Source: Saccoglossus kowalevskii (lineage: Eukaryota; Hemichordata; Enteropneusta; Harrimaniidae). Taken from it: 32,488 nucleotides of DNA. Position numbers and translations under genes: made by a program. How positions within the stretch are numbered: position 1 is the stretch's first letter; every line of letters begins with the position of its first letter. The notes beneath the pieces are model-generated. The model was not told the origin of the DNA. It ran no database searches and was given only the letters and a program-made list of their open reading frames with translations. Location of the stretch: the NCBI RefSeq assembly GCF_000003605.2, contig NW_003127663.1, positions 1-32,488 on the forward strand, read 5' to 3'. This document shows, one piece after another, positions 19,793-27,407 of the stretch.

Positions 19793-19808
19793 AATCAATC
19801 AATCAATC
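19793..19808 (-). repeat. GATT microsatellite at the A2 3' end
   Basis: Four copies of AATC on the + strand (GATT on the element's sense strand) lie about 20 nt from the 3' terminus of the LINE. It may be a slippage product of reverse transcription. Family B has no such run. Confidence 0.8.
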
Positions 19809-19847
19809 ATTCATCAAGAAGACGAAATGAGATTACAGGCCCCTCCT

Positions 19848-19901
19848 AGGCAGGCCAGCCTTGCTGGATCTCACCACATAAGACTTCGAGTCCTCCTGCC
19901 T
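19848..19901 (-). other. 3' UTR structured element of family A (A2)
   Basis: On the minus strand AGGCAGG at the start pairs with CCTGCCT at the end. Inside are GGAGGACTCG, then CTTATGTGGTGAGA, then a hairpin CCAGC/GCTGG. The order GGAGGA-TCG, CTT-TGTGG-GAGA, CCAG hairpin matches the family B element. It is a candidate recognition structure for the reverse transcriptase. Confidence 0.6.
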
Positions 19902-20022
19902 GATGTTATGTAGCCTGAATGTCTATGGAAAAGTCCAAAAGCAACAGAAACAGAGATGTGTAACTTTGAATTGATTGCGATAATCGATGAACCGTAGTGA
20001 TGCTGAGCTCGGGCCATTATGA

Positions 20023-23000
20023 TTAAGTTTGAGAACTGGGTTGATTGGTCAGGTGGAGTGGTTGCCACAGGGAGACGTATTTCGCTCTGGAGAAACGCAG
20101 TTGATCAGTCTGGAGTCGTCTTTTGATGTCTTCATTGATGTTCAAAATGGCTGATTCAGATGACAAGTGGATGTTTTCAAAGGCGGCTTTACATCTGGTC
20201 TTCCAAATATGGAGTTTAACTAGGTTAATGATGTAAAGGGCGGAGTTGTTGGGAAATGACGTGTGCACGGGGTCAGCTAAGCTGTAGATGATGAGGTTGG
20301 ATGTACAGACGTTTAAGAGACCAAAGTGACGAAAAATGAAGCTTTCCACCCAAGACCATAGGGAAGCCGAAAAATCGCAAGAAATAAACATGTGATGTAT
20401 TGTCTCTGGCATAGTACAAGAGAGACGAGGACACATTTGACTGGTGGCGTATCCCCATCTATGCATCATAATGGTGGTGGTAAGTGCATTATGGATTATT
20501 CTCCAAGACAGGTCCCTCATGTTCATGTCCAGAAGAGGGGCATGAACTCTGTGCCAAATAGTGTTCCAGTCGAGACAGCCCTTCAACTCCATCACACGTG
20601 GGTATATAGAAGCTTGATTCAGGAGTAAGCCATATAACTCTTTCGTGGTGGCTTTATTGCAAATAATGTTGTTGTCCATTCTATTTACTGTACGAGCAAG
20701 GGTGATGATAGAAGCATACCAGGGAGGTTCTGGTGGGAAGTGTGGGCCAATGTTTGACCACATGTTCGGCAGAAGACACCTGAGATCTGAGGCACAGTAT
20801 GCCTTGGTGAAATAGCAGCAGGGACGATCATGGAAGCATGAGAAAACAGTTTTCAACAGCAGAGCATTTGCCATGCTGTGGAGATGTACGAGGCCCCAAC
20901 CCCCCTTCGTCATAGGCAGGTGAATAACATCGCGGCGGACCTTTTCCTTTCTTCCTCCCCAAAAGAAGCGGAATATATCAACTTGAATCTGTTTTAAGAT
21001 TGGGGTTGGGCAGGGGAAGATGGGAGCGATATAATAAAACAAGGGGATGGCAAGAGAGTTGAGAATGGTGGTTTTGCCAGCTAAGGTGAGACGTCTAGAT
21101 CTCCAGGACGTGAGCATATTTCTCAGCTTGTTGTGTCTAATGGACCAGTTTTCTGATGGCATGTCCTCGTTTGAGATCCAAACCCCATTGACTTTAAGTC
21201 TCTTGTTATTGAAAGATATGCCACTTGGAGAGTCCACTCTGTGTTTCCAGCTTCCAGCCCACATGCCTTTGGTCTTTTGCTTATTCAGTCGGGATCCGGA
21301 TGCTAAACCAAAACGCTCACTGATGGACATCAGAGCTTCCAAGGACTCTGAGCTGGTAATAATGGCAGTGTTGTCATCGGCGTACTGGAAGAGTTTGGAT
21401 GGTGAGGGAGCTCCTGGCAGGTTAAACCCTTGGATGCACGGGGATTGCCTAACTGCAGCAGCAAAGGGTTCAATGTAAAGGGTGTACAGCAGTGGTGAAA
21501 TGGGGCAGCCCTGCCGCACACCTCTTGAAAGGGGAAAGGCTTTTGAGAGGAACCCATTAACCAGAACTGAGCTGTGGATGTCATTATAGAAGGTCTGAAT
21601 GGTTTGGATGAACGAGGGGCCAAAATTCATTCTCTGCAGAACCTTTACAAGGAAGGGCCACTCAACACGGTCGAAAGCCTTTTGCTGGTCTAGCGATACC
21701 AGAGCACAGGGAAAGTTGCGTTCATTGGCAAGGTAGACAATGTCTCGAATAACCTGGACGTTCTCCTGGATGGACCTCCCAGGGACTCCACACGTTTGGT
21801 ATGGAGACAGCAGGTGAGAGGTAACAGATTTTAAACGGTTGCAGAAGGATTTGGAGATGAGCTTGTAATCGGTGTTGAGTAGGGAAATTGGCCGTTTGTT
21901 TTGTGGGCTCAAGTGGGCATTTTCGTTAGCTGGAGTGGAGGAATCACCGGGTTTGTTCAACAGGATGATGGTACCATGGCGCTGGGAGGACGAGAGTTTC
22001 CCAAGCTCAAGTTCTTGATTGAGTACTTCAGTGAGGTCTTCCCCTATAAAACGCCAACATGCAGAATAAAATTCCTTAGGTAATCCATCACTTCCGGGGG
22101 TTTTGTGGTTTTGCATGCAGCGAAGTGACTGTTGAACCTCTGCAGAGGTGAGAGGCCCCTCCAGAGTAGATTGCTGATTAGGTGAGAGTTTGTTAGAAAT
22201 TTTAGATAGGAAGAACTCCTGTTCCGTGGTGTTGAGACAAGGTTCAGCCGTGTACAGCGTTTGGTAAAAGTCGATGAGGGTTTCAGAGATTTTATCCTGA
22301 GAATGGTGAATAGTACCATGTTTATTCAAGATGGCAGTGATGAGTTTCTCCTTTCCTCTGCGATGTTCCCGGCTGAAGAAGTATCTGGAGCATTTCTCAT
22401 CCATATCCAGTTTTTGCACACGGGCCCGGATCTTGACTCCCTGCAAGCGCTTGGCTTTAAGCTTATTAATTTTGTTTTTAATTTCGTGGTAGTTGTCTAG
22501 GGTTGGCTTGGAGCGATCTCCCTGATTCAGTTTTGATGTATAGAGCACAAGCTGTTGATGGAGCGATTCCAACGCTGCCTTGTGGGCTTTTGCCTTGCGA
22601 TGAGAATGGGACTTCAGAAGAAGCTGCATACGATGTTTTATCATATCCCACCAATCTGCCATGGTGTTGAAAGCTGGTTGCAGTGTCTTCCACTTGTTAT
22701 AATGCTCTTCTAGGTCTTTAGTAATTTTAGGGTCCTGGAAAAGAGACGTGTTACACTTCCAAACTCCTGGGCCACGATGTGGGGAGGAGAAAGGAGAAAT
22801 AGAGAGTTTCATAAACTCATGATCAGATAGCGAACAAGGAGAAATGCTAGTTTCAGTGTTTAAGCAGATGGAGACGTAAAATCTGTCAAGCCGGGAGGCA
22901 GTGGTGTTATTAGCATCCCGCCAGGTAAACTCCTGAGCAGTAGGGTGGTCTTTGCGCCAAGAATCGACCATGGAGAAATCACTGACCAGTTGGCAAAGTT

Positions 23001-23526
23001 GCCTACTACCGACAAAGGAGTGACGACTGGAAAGTGAACCACCACATTTGTCATTGGTGGACTCGATGCAGTTAAAGTCTCCTCCAAGTACAATTGGGAA
23101 GCCGCTGCCACAGAATTCATGAAGTGAGTTGAAAAAATCAGACCTACGCCCAGGGACATTAGGCCCATAAATGTTGACCAGAGTTAAAGGTGACCCGCTG
23201 ACTTTAACTGTACAGGCGATTACTCTACCATCGCCGTCTTTCATGATGTTAGTTGGAGAAATGCCAGAGTTTGGCGAAAACAAAATCCCAACACCCTTGC
23301 TGTTGTTAGCGCCGATACTCCAAATGGCCTCGCCTCCCCACTCGCACGTCCACTGTTGTTCTTCTGCAAGAGTGCTGACATGAGCTTCCTGGATGAAAAC
23401 AATGTTGTAGTTGTTACGGCAGTCTGAAAAAAGCTGAGCACGTTTATTGTACTCTTTTAAACCATTAGTATTGATGGTGAGTATGGACAGAGAAGCCATA
23501 ATAAGGGGTAGGGTGGTGTGAAGCAT
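20023..23526 (-). CDS. Family A ORF2, endonuclease-reverse transcriptase (A2)
   Basis: 1167 aa from ATG 23524-23526; a second ATG nine codons on (MASLSIL, 23499) aligns better with family B ORF2 and may be the true start. The AP-like endonuclease spans about 12-245 (NGLKEY at 21-26, QEAH with E47, GGDFNC with D150 and N152, SDHE at 234-237). A basic linker follows. The RT spans about 475-790 (KTPGSDGLPKEFY, D613 in SLDQQKAFD, GVRQGCPISPLLY, YADD at 715-718). A C-terminal knuckle has C1032, C1037, H1044/1045 and C1050. It nicks the target and copies LINE RNA there. Residue 20 is Thr where A3 has Ile, next to the first endonuclease motif; it is not the metal-binding Asn. Confidence 0.95.
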   Translation of the reverse strand: MLHTTLPLIMASLSILTINTNGLKEYNKRAQLFSDCRNNYNIVFIQEAHVSTLAEEQQWTCEWGGEAIWSIGANNSKGVGILFSPNSGISPTNIMKDGDGRVIACTVKVSGSPLTLVNIYGPNVPGRRSDFFNSLHEFCGSGFPIVLGGDFNCIESTNDKCGGSLSSRHSFVGSRQLCQLVSDFSMVDSWRKDHPTAQEFTWRDANNTTASRLDRFYVSICLNTETSISPCSLSDHEFMKLSISPFSSPHRGPGVWKCNTSLFQDPKITKDLEEHYNKWKTLQPAFNTMADWWDMIKHRMQLLLKSHSHRKAKAHKAALESLHQQLVLYTSKLNQGDRSKPTLDNYHEIKNKINKLKAKRLQGVKIRARVQKLDMDEKCSRYFFSREHRRGKEKLITAILNKHGTIHHSQDKISETLIDFYQTLYTAEPCLNTTEQEFFLSKISNKLSPNQQSTLEGPLTSAEVQQSLRCMQNHKTPGSDGLPKEFYSACWRFIGEDLTEVLNQELELGKLSSSQRHGTIILLNKPGDSSTPANENAHLSPQNKRPISLLNTDYKLISKSFCNRLKSVTSHLLSPYQTCGVPGRSIQENVQVIRDIVYLANERNFPCALVSLDQQKAFDRVEWPFLVKVLQRMNFGPSFIQTIQTFYNDIHSSVLVNGFLSKAFPLSRGVRQGCPISPLLYTLYIEPFAAAVRQSPCIQGFNLPGAPSPSKLFQYADDNTAIITSSESLEALMSISERFGLASGSRLNKQKTKGMWAGSWKHRVDSPSGISFNNKRLKVNGVWISNEDMPSENWSIRHNKLRNMLTSWRSRRLTLAGKTTILNSLAIPLFYYIAPIFPCPTPILKQIQVDIFRFFWGGRKEKVRRDVIHLPMTKGGWGLVHLHSMANALLLKTVFSCFHDRPCCYFTKAYCASDLRCLLPNMWSNIGPHFPPEPPWYASIITLARTVNRMDNNIICNKATTKELYGLLLNQASIYPRVMELKGCLDWNTIWHRVHAPLLDMNMRDLSWRIIHNALTTTIMMHRWGYATSQMCPRLSCTMPETIHHMFISCDFSASLWSWVESFIFRHFGLLNVCTSNLIIYSLADPVHTSFPNNSALYIINLVKLHIWKTRCKAAFENIHLSSESAILNINEDIKRRLQTDQLRFSRAKYVSLWQPLHLTNQPSSQT

Positions 23527-23532
23527 GACGAG

Positions 23533-24912
23533 TTAGGTGATGTAATAATAGTCAAAGAAGGATGAGTCCTTGGCCAGAACAAACTCAGGATGGCAGTTGC
23601 AGCAGTGGGAAAGCCATTCTGAGGTGTTGATAGAAGTGGCTTTGCATTGTTTTACAGGGCACAAAAGATGGATGGTATCAAAGAAGTTGTGGGAGGTTTG
23701 TAGGTGGTTTACCACGTCAGCCCAACCTGTGAGAATTTTCCGGCAGTCTGTGCTAGATATTGAGCAGCATCTGACATCAACTTCGGAAAGCTTGTGCAGT
23801 GGGGAGTCACGACATTTTGATAGAGTGTTACGAACACGTCTGGAAAGGAGGGGTTCTTCTTTTCCACTATCCACTGATTCTTGGTCTGAAGAGGCGCAGA
23901 ACTCATCGTCTTCGGGCGCTTTCGGTCTCTTGTTGTCTTCATTGGTGGGATCTTCGTTTGAAGCGGGACGCTTCTCTCCTTTATTGGTCTCTGCTGTGGT
24001 GGGTAGAGGATCTTTGGTAGTGGAGACTTGGCTGTTCATATCCAGGGTTCTTGGTAGGTTCTTTGCAGGGTCCAGAGATGTGGAGTGGGGGTCGGTGAGA
24101 TGTTCGTTTGTTGGTTCCTCCCTGTGCATTGTAGCTGCTTGGGGCTCAGAAGGAGGATCGTGGGGTGTGGTTGCACTCGAGGGCTCAGGTGGGGGAATAG
24201 GATCTGAGGCTGGTGGATTGGTAGGGGTCCAAGTTTTACCTAGGTTGACTCTGCCGGCGAAAGAAATTGGACAGTTGCGGTAATTGTGTCCACCTTTATG
24301 ACAGACAGTGCAAGTGATGGGATTTGTGCAGCTGTCAACTGAGTGGCCCATTTCGAGGCACCTGTAACAAATAACTTCTTTACAGTCTTTGGCAAAATGA
24401 CCATTCTTATTGCACCGTGCGCAAATCTTCGGTTGACCAAGGTATGAGAACCAGATGTTACGATTACATACACGAAGGCGTGGTGGGATATTATGACGTA
24501 GTCTGATCTTGTACTGTCGCAGACCGTTGAAACATGAAGGGTGGTCTGCGTACACACATTTTCTCGCTGCAACAACTTCTCCAAAAGCATTTAAAGCGTG
24601 GCGAACAAATGAATCGTCTAAATCATTCCCCACAAAGGAGGCAGTAACAATCACAAATTCTTCATAAGAAGACACACAAACTTGCGTATCCAAGCCCTTT
24701 AGCTTAGTAAAGAACTCACGCCTGAGAGAGATAGACCGAAAGGTCACATCATACTTTGAGGCAGATAGTTTTTCAACTGCCTCCAGATGTGGCTCGACGA
24801 CAACGTCACCAGAAGCTAAAAATGAGAATACCTCTTTGGGAGGGACACTTTCGCTCTGGAAGGAAAGGCAGAGAACTCTGTCCTTTCTTGCCATTGATGG
24901 AGCTCCAGTCAT
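23533..24912 (-). CDS. Family A ORF1, gag-like nucleic-acid-binding protein (A2)
   Basis: 459 aa from ATG 24910-24912 (MTGAPSMARKDRVLC); the frame extends upstream only through a TTG. RRM-like segments occupy roughly the first 150 residues (FVGNDLDDSFVRHALNAFG). Three CCHC knuckles lie near 164-177, 182-195 and 201-214. A Pro/Thr/Glu-rich linker with short basic KRPA and KRPKA stretches follows. Two C2H2-like fingers lie near 383-408 and 418-441. Six nt separate its TAA from the ORF2 ATG, which suits termination-reinitiation. The protein is homologous to family B ORF1 throughout. Confidence 0.94.
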   Translation of the reverse strand: MTGAPSMARKDRVLCLSFQSESVPPKEVFSFLASGDVVVEPHLEAVEKLSASKYDVTFRSISLRREFFTKLKGLDTQVCVSSYEEFVIVTASFVGNDLDDSFVRHALNAFGEVVAARKCVYADHPSCFNGLRQYKIRLRHNIPPRLRVCNRNIWFSYLGQPKICARCNKNGHFAKDCKEVICYRCLEMGHSVDSCTNPITCTVCHKGGHNYRNCPISFAGRVNLGKTWTPTNPPASDPIPPPEPSSATTPHDPPSEPQAATMHREEPTNEHLTDPHSTSLDPAKNLPRTLDMNSQVSTTKDPLPTTAETNKGEKRPASNEDPTNEDNKRPKAPEDDEFCASSDQESVDSGKEEPLLSRRVRNTLSKCRDSPLHKLSEVDVRCCSISSTDCRKILTGWADVVNHLQTSHNFFDTIHLLCPVKQCKATSINTSEWLSHCCNCHPEFVLAKDSSFFDYYYIT

Positions 24913-24968
24913 GGCAGCCAAACGTAGTGAGAAAGAAACAGGAATGGAGAAGAGGGGAGGGCCCCTCA

Positions 24969-24994
24969 GCCCAATAGTCTATTTGACTATGGGC
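24969..24994 (-). other. 5' UTR hairpin upstream of ORF1 (A2)
   Basis: GCCC-A-ATAGTC pairs with GACTAT-GGGC around a 5 nt loop, giving a 10 bp stem with one bulged base, 57-82 nt before the ORF1 ATG. The same structure is present in A3. Family B has an unrelated hairpin at a similar position. Confidence 0.45.
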
Positions 24995-25075
24995 AGAGGA
25001 ACAGCAGACGCCAAAAGGAGAGCAAACACAGAGCAAAAAAAAGCAGGGAAAAGCTAACGAACCAAACAGCAATCA

Positions 25076-25220
25076 GGACACAGCACTCAACACAGGTGAC
25101 CTTGAATTGAAGAACAGCTTCAGCGTCCGGTTGTGACTTGTACAATTAGGCTGCAAACACGGATTACACCACTCGGTACAGGTAAACCTGAAGTGAAGAA
25201 TAGCTCCGGCATCCAACGAC
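25076..25220 (-). repeat. Diverged direct repeat in the family A 5' UTR
   Basis: Two copies of about 60 bp, at 25076-25137 and 25161-25220, share the order GGACGC/GGATGCC, AGCTGTTCTTCA/AGCTATTCTTCA, TTCAAGGTCACCTGT/TTCAGGTTTACCTGT, GAGTGCTGTGTCC/GAGTGGTGTAATCC on the minus strand, about 84 bp apart. They lie right at the element's 5' end, next to the U5 stub. Repeated 5' UTR monomers carry promoter activity in some other LINEs; here that is only a possibility. Confidence 0.65.
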
Positions 25221-25252
25221 GATTAATGCGGTCTGCAGAAAAACCAGAGTTA
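25221..25252 (-). pseudogene. U5: U5 snRNA gene 5' part, split by LINE A2
   Basis: The first 32 nt of U5, ending in CATTAATC where intact copies read CATAAATC, are fused to the LINE 5' end. Two nt of the target are missing compared with B1 and B2. The PSE-like element at 25298-25316 is intact. The 3' part is at 19688-19773. Confidence 0.88.
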
Positions 25253-26102
25253 ATTCGACATATGGTTGTGGTGTAATACATACGTTTCAGTGACCACAAC
25301 TTCGGATAAGGTGAGTAAAGTGGGAAAACAAATATCTTTCGATTTTGTGTACTATGTGTAATTTCTTACAGAAACTTAGGTGGTTTGTTATTAAAGGCTA
25401 GACAAATAATTATGTTATACAAAATACATTATGAGGAACGCTGCCTTGAATATGAGAAATACATAATTTGCCCCTGCTTTCTGACCAATAAACGTTTAAG
25501 TCGCGCTCTATAGCGACGATACTGTAACAATGTTGTTCAAAGTGAAAACCGTCTCGTCATTTCGGATATTATAATTAATCTTAGATTTCTTTTCGGCATA
25601 ATGTCCAGTATGATTGTAACATTGTTTTAGCATATAGCACTTCTAAGTTTAGCTGCCAGTCAGTACAAACTGTTGATAGTCAACAATGTAATTAATAGTT
25701 TACCTTCATGATTTTTTTAATAACTTGCCCTTTCAGTCGACAGCTACTTCAACATATCCCTGTATCCGCTGGTAGAGGGCGCAACTCGTGCGAATTTGAT
25801 GAGCTATCAAACCAAAGTGTAAATTTCTACAGAAGGTCAGTGCCCGGCCACAAAGATCCGCCAATTGGAAGTAATCTGTGAAATAAAAATGAAAAAAACA
25901 AACAAACAAAAAACGGCGATGTTGAATTTTGCCCAAGCATACCCGGGCCTGATTAGACAGTCATGAAACCTGCCCGTCTGTTGTAAACCCGCCCGATAGA
26001 GCCTGGCCATCGTCGAAATTTGGATACTGAAAGATTTGGTCATCTGAATATCGTACATATTCAGGTTGCCGATTCAATTATTTCTAATATTTGTTTATTT
26101 AT
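25253..26102 (-). repeat. U5 intergenic spacer, standard type
   Basis: Matches the standard-type spacers at 2237-5996 (CTTTCGATT, ATTAAAGGC, GAGGAACGCTG, GTTGATAGTC), with a private CTTCTAAG near 25641. No gene is seen. Confidence 0.85.
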
Positions 26103-26222
26103 CGCCCCGCAATTGAGCGGGGTTATCAAAAATTTGATTATAGACTCATCAGTTGTTCCTCTGCACGGAAATCTTTAGTAAAAGGCGAAAGATTTATGCG
26201 GCCTGCAGAAAAACCAGAGTTA
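26103..26222 (-). ncRNA. U5: U5 snRNA gene, complete (copy 9)
   Basis: Complete 120 nt copy between LINEs A2 and A3 with intact loop I, stem, Sm site AAUUUUUG and terminal hairpin. One substitution (ACTCATCAG on the + strand instead of ACTCATTAG) falls in the segment between stem I and the Sm site. PSE-like element at 26268-26286. Confidence 0.94.
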
Positions 26223-27072
26223 ATTCGACATATGGTTGTGGTGTAATACATACGTTTCAGTGACCACAACTTCGGATAAGGTGAGTAAAGTGGGAAAACA
26301 AATATCTTTCGATTTTGTGTACTATGTGTAATTTCTTACAGAAACTTAGGTGGTTTGTTATTAAAGGCTAGACAAATAATTATGTTATACAAAATACATT
26401 ATGAGGAACGCTGCCTTGAATATGAGAAATACATAATTTGCCCCTGCTTTCCGACCAATAAACGTTTAAGTCGCGCTCTATAGCGACGATACTGTAACAA
26501 TGTTGTTCAAAGTGAAAACCGTCTCGTCATTTCGGATATTATAATTAATCTTAGATTTCTTTTCGGCATAATGTCCAGTATGATTGTAACATTGTTTTAG
26601 CATATAGCACTTCAAAGTTTAGCTGCCAGTCAGTACAAACTGTTGATAGTCAACAATGTAATTAATAGTTTACCTTCATGATTTTTTTAATAACTTGCCC
26701 TTTCAGTCGACAGCTACTTCAACATATCCCTGTATCCGCTGGTAGAGGGCGCAACTCGTGCGAATTTGATGAGCTATCAAACCAAAGTGTAAATTTCTAC
26801 AGAAGGTCAGTGCCCGGCCACAAAGATCCGCCAATTGGAAGTAATCTGTGAAATAAAAATGAAAAAAACAAACAAACAAAAAACGGCGATGTTGAATTTT
26901 GCCCAAGCATACCCGGGCCTGATTAGACAGTCATGAAACCTGCCCGTCTGTTGTAAACCCGCCCGATAGAGCCTGGCCATCGTCGAAATTTGGATACTGA
27001 AAGATTTGGTCATCTGAATATCGTACATATTCAGGTTGCCGATTCAATTATTTCTAATATTTGTTTATTTAT
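26223..27072 (-). repeat. U5 intergenic spacer, standard type (last)
   Basis: Standard-type spacer; a private change is CTTTCCGACC near 26447. It has the same PSE-like element, inverted repeats and AAAC run as the others. No gene is seen. Confidence 0.85.
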
Positions 27073-27158
27073 CGCCCCGCAATTGAGCGGGGTTATCAAA
27101 AATTTGATTATAGACTCATTAGTTGTTCCTCTGCACGGAAATCTTTAGTAAAAGGCGA
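27073..27158 (-). pseudogene. U5: U5 snRNA gene 3' part (nt 35-120), split by LINE A3
   Basis: 86 bp from loop I to the terminal hairpin, abutting the 3' end of family A copy A3 at the same base as all other insertions. Its 5' part lies beyond the right window edge. Confidence 0.92.
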
Positions 27159-27177
27159 TTTTTGATTTAGGAGGTTA

Positions 27178-27193
27178 AATCAATCAATCAATC
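27178..27193 (-). repeat. GATT microsatellite at the A3 3' end
   Basis: Four AATC units on the + strand, the same number and place as in A2. Confidence 0.8.
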
Positions 27194-27232
27194 ATTCATC
27201 AAGAAGACGAAATGAGATTACAGGCCCCTCCT

Positions 27233-27286
27233 AGGCAGGCCAGCCTTGCTGGATCTCACCACATAAGACTTCGAGTCCTCCTGCCT
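27233..27286 (-). other. 3' UTR structured element of family A (A3)
   Basis: Same sequence and pairing as the A2 element at 19848-19901: outer AGGCAGG/CCTGCCT stem and inner CCAGC/GCTGG hairpin. Confidence 0.6.
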
Positions 27287-27407
27287 GATGTTATGTAGCC
27301 TGAATGTCTATGGAAAAGTCCAAAAGCAACAGAAACAGAGATGTGTAACTTTGAATTGATTGCGATAATCGATGAACCGTAGTGATGCTGAGCTCGGGCC
27401 ATTATGA

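Larger units (their letters stand above)
19774..25220 (-). mobile_element. Family A LINE, copy A2, full length, both ORFs intact
   Basis: 5447 bp element in U5 orientation with a 5' UTR of about 308 bp, ORF1 (24912-23533), ORF2 (23526-20023) and a 249 bp 3' UTR ending in five A residues against U5 nt 35. ORF1 and ORF2 are both uninterrupted and the copy is nearly identical to A3 with no indel across the coding region (constant offset 7385). This suggests recent activity. Family A differs clearly from family B in sequence but has the same gene plan and the same target base. Confidence 0.94.

Noticed and set aside
21047-21478. 143 aa plus-strand reading frame opposite ORF2 (and copy at 28432-28863)
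   Set aside because: It is a shadow of the RT-coding strand with no recognisable motif.
23570-24283. 237 aa plus-strand reading frame opposite ORF1 (and its copy at 30955-31668)
   Set aside because: It is antisense to the clear ORF1 coding frame; its composition mirrors the Pro/Thr-rich linker on the other strand.
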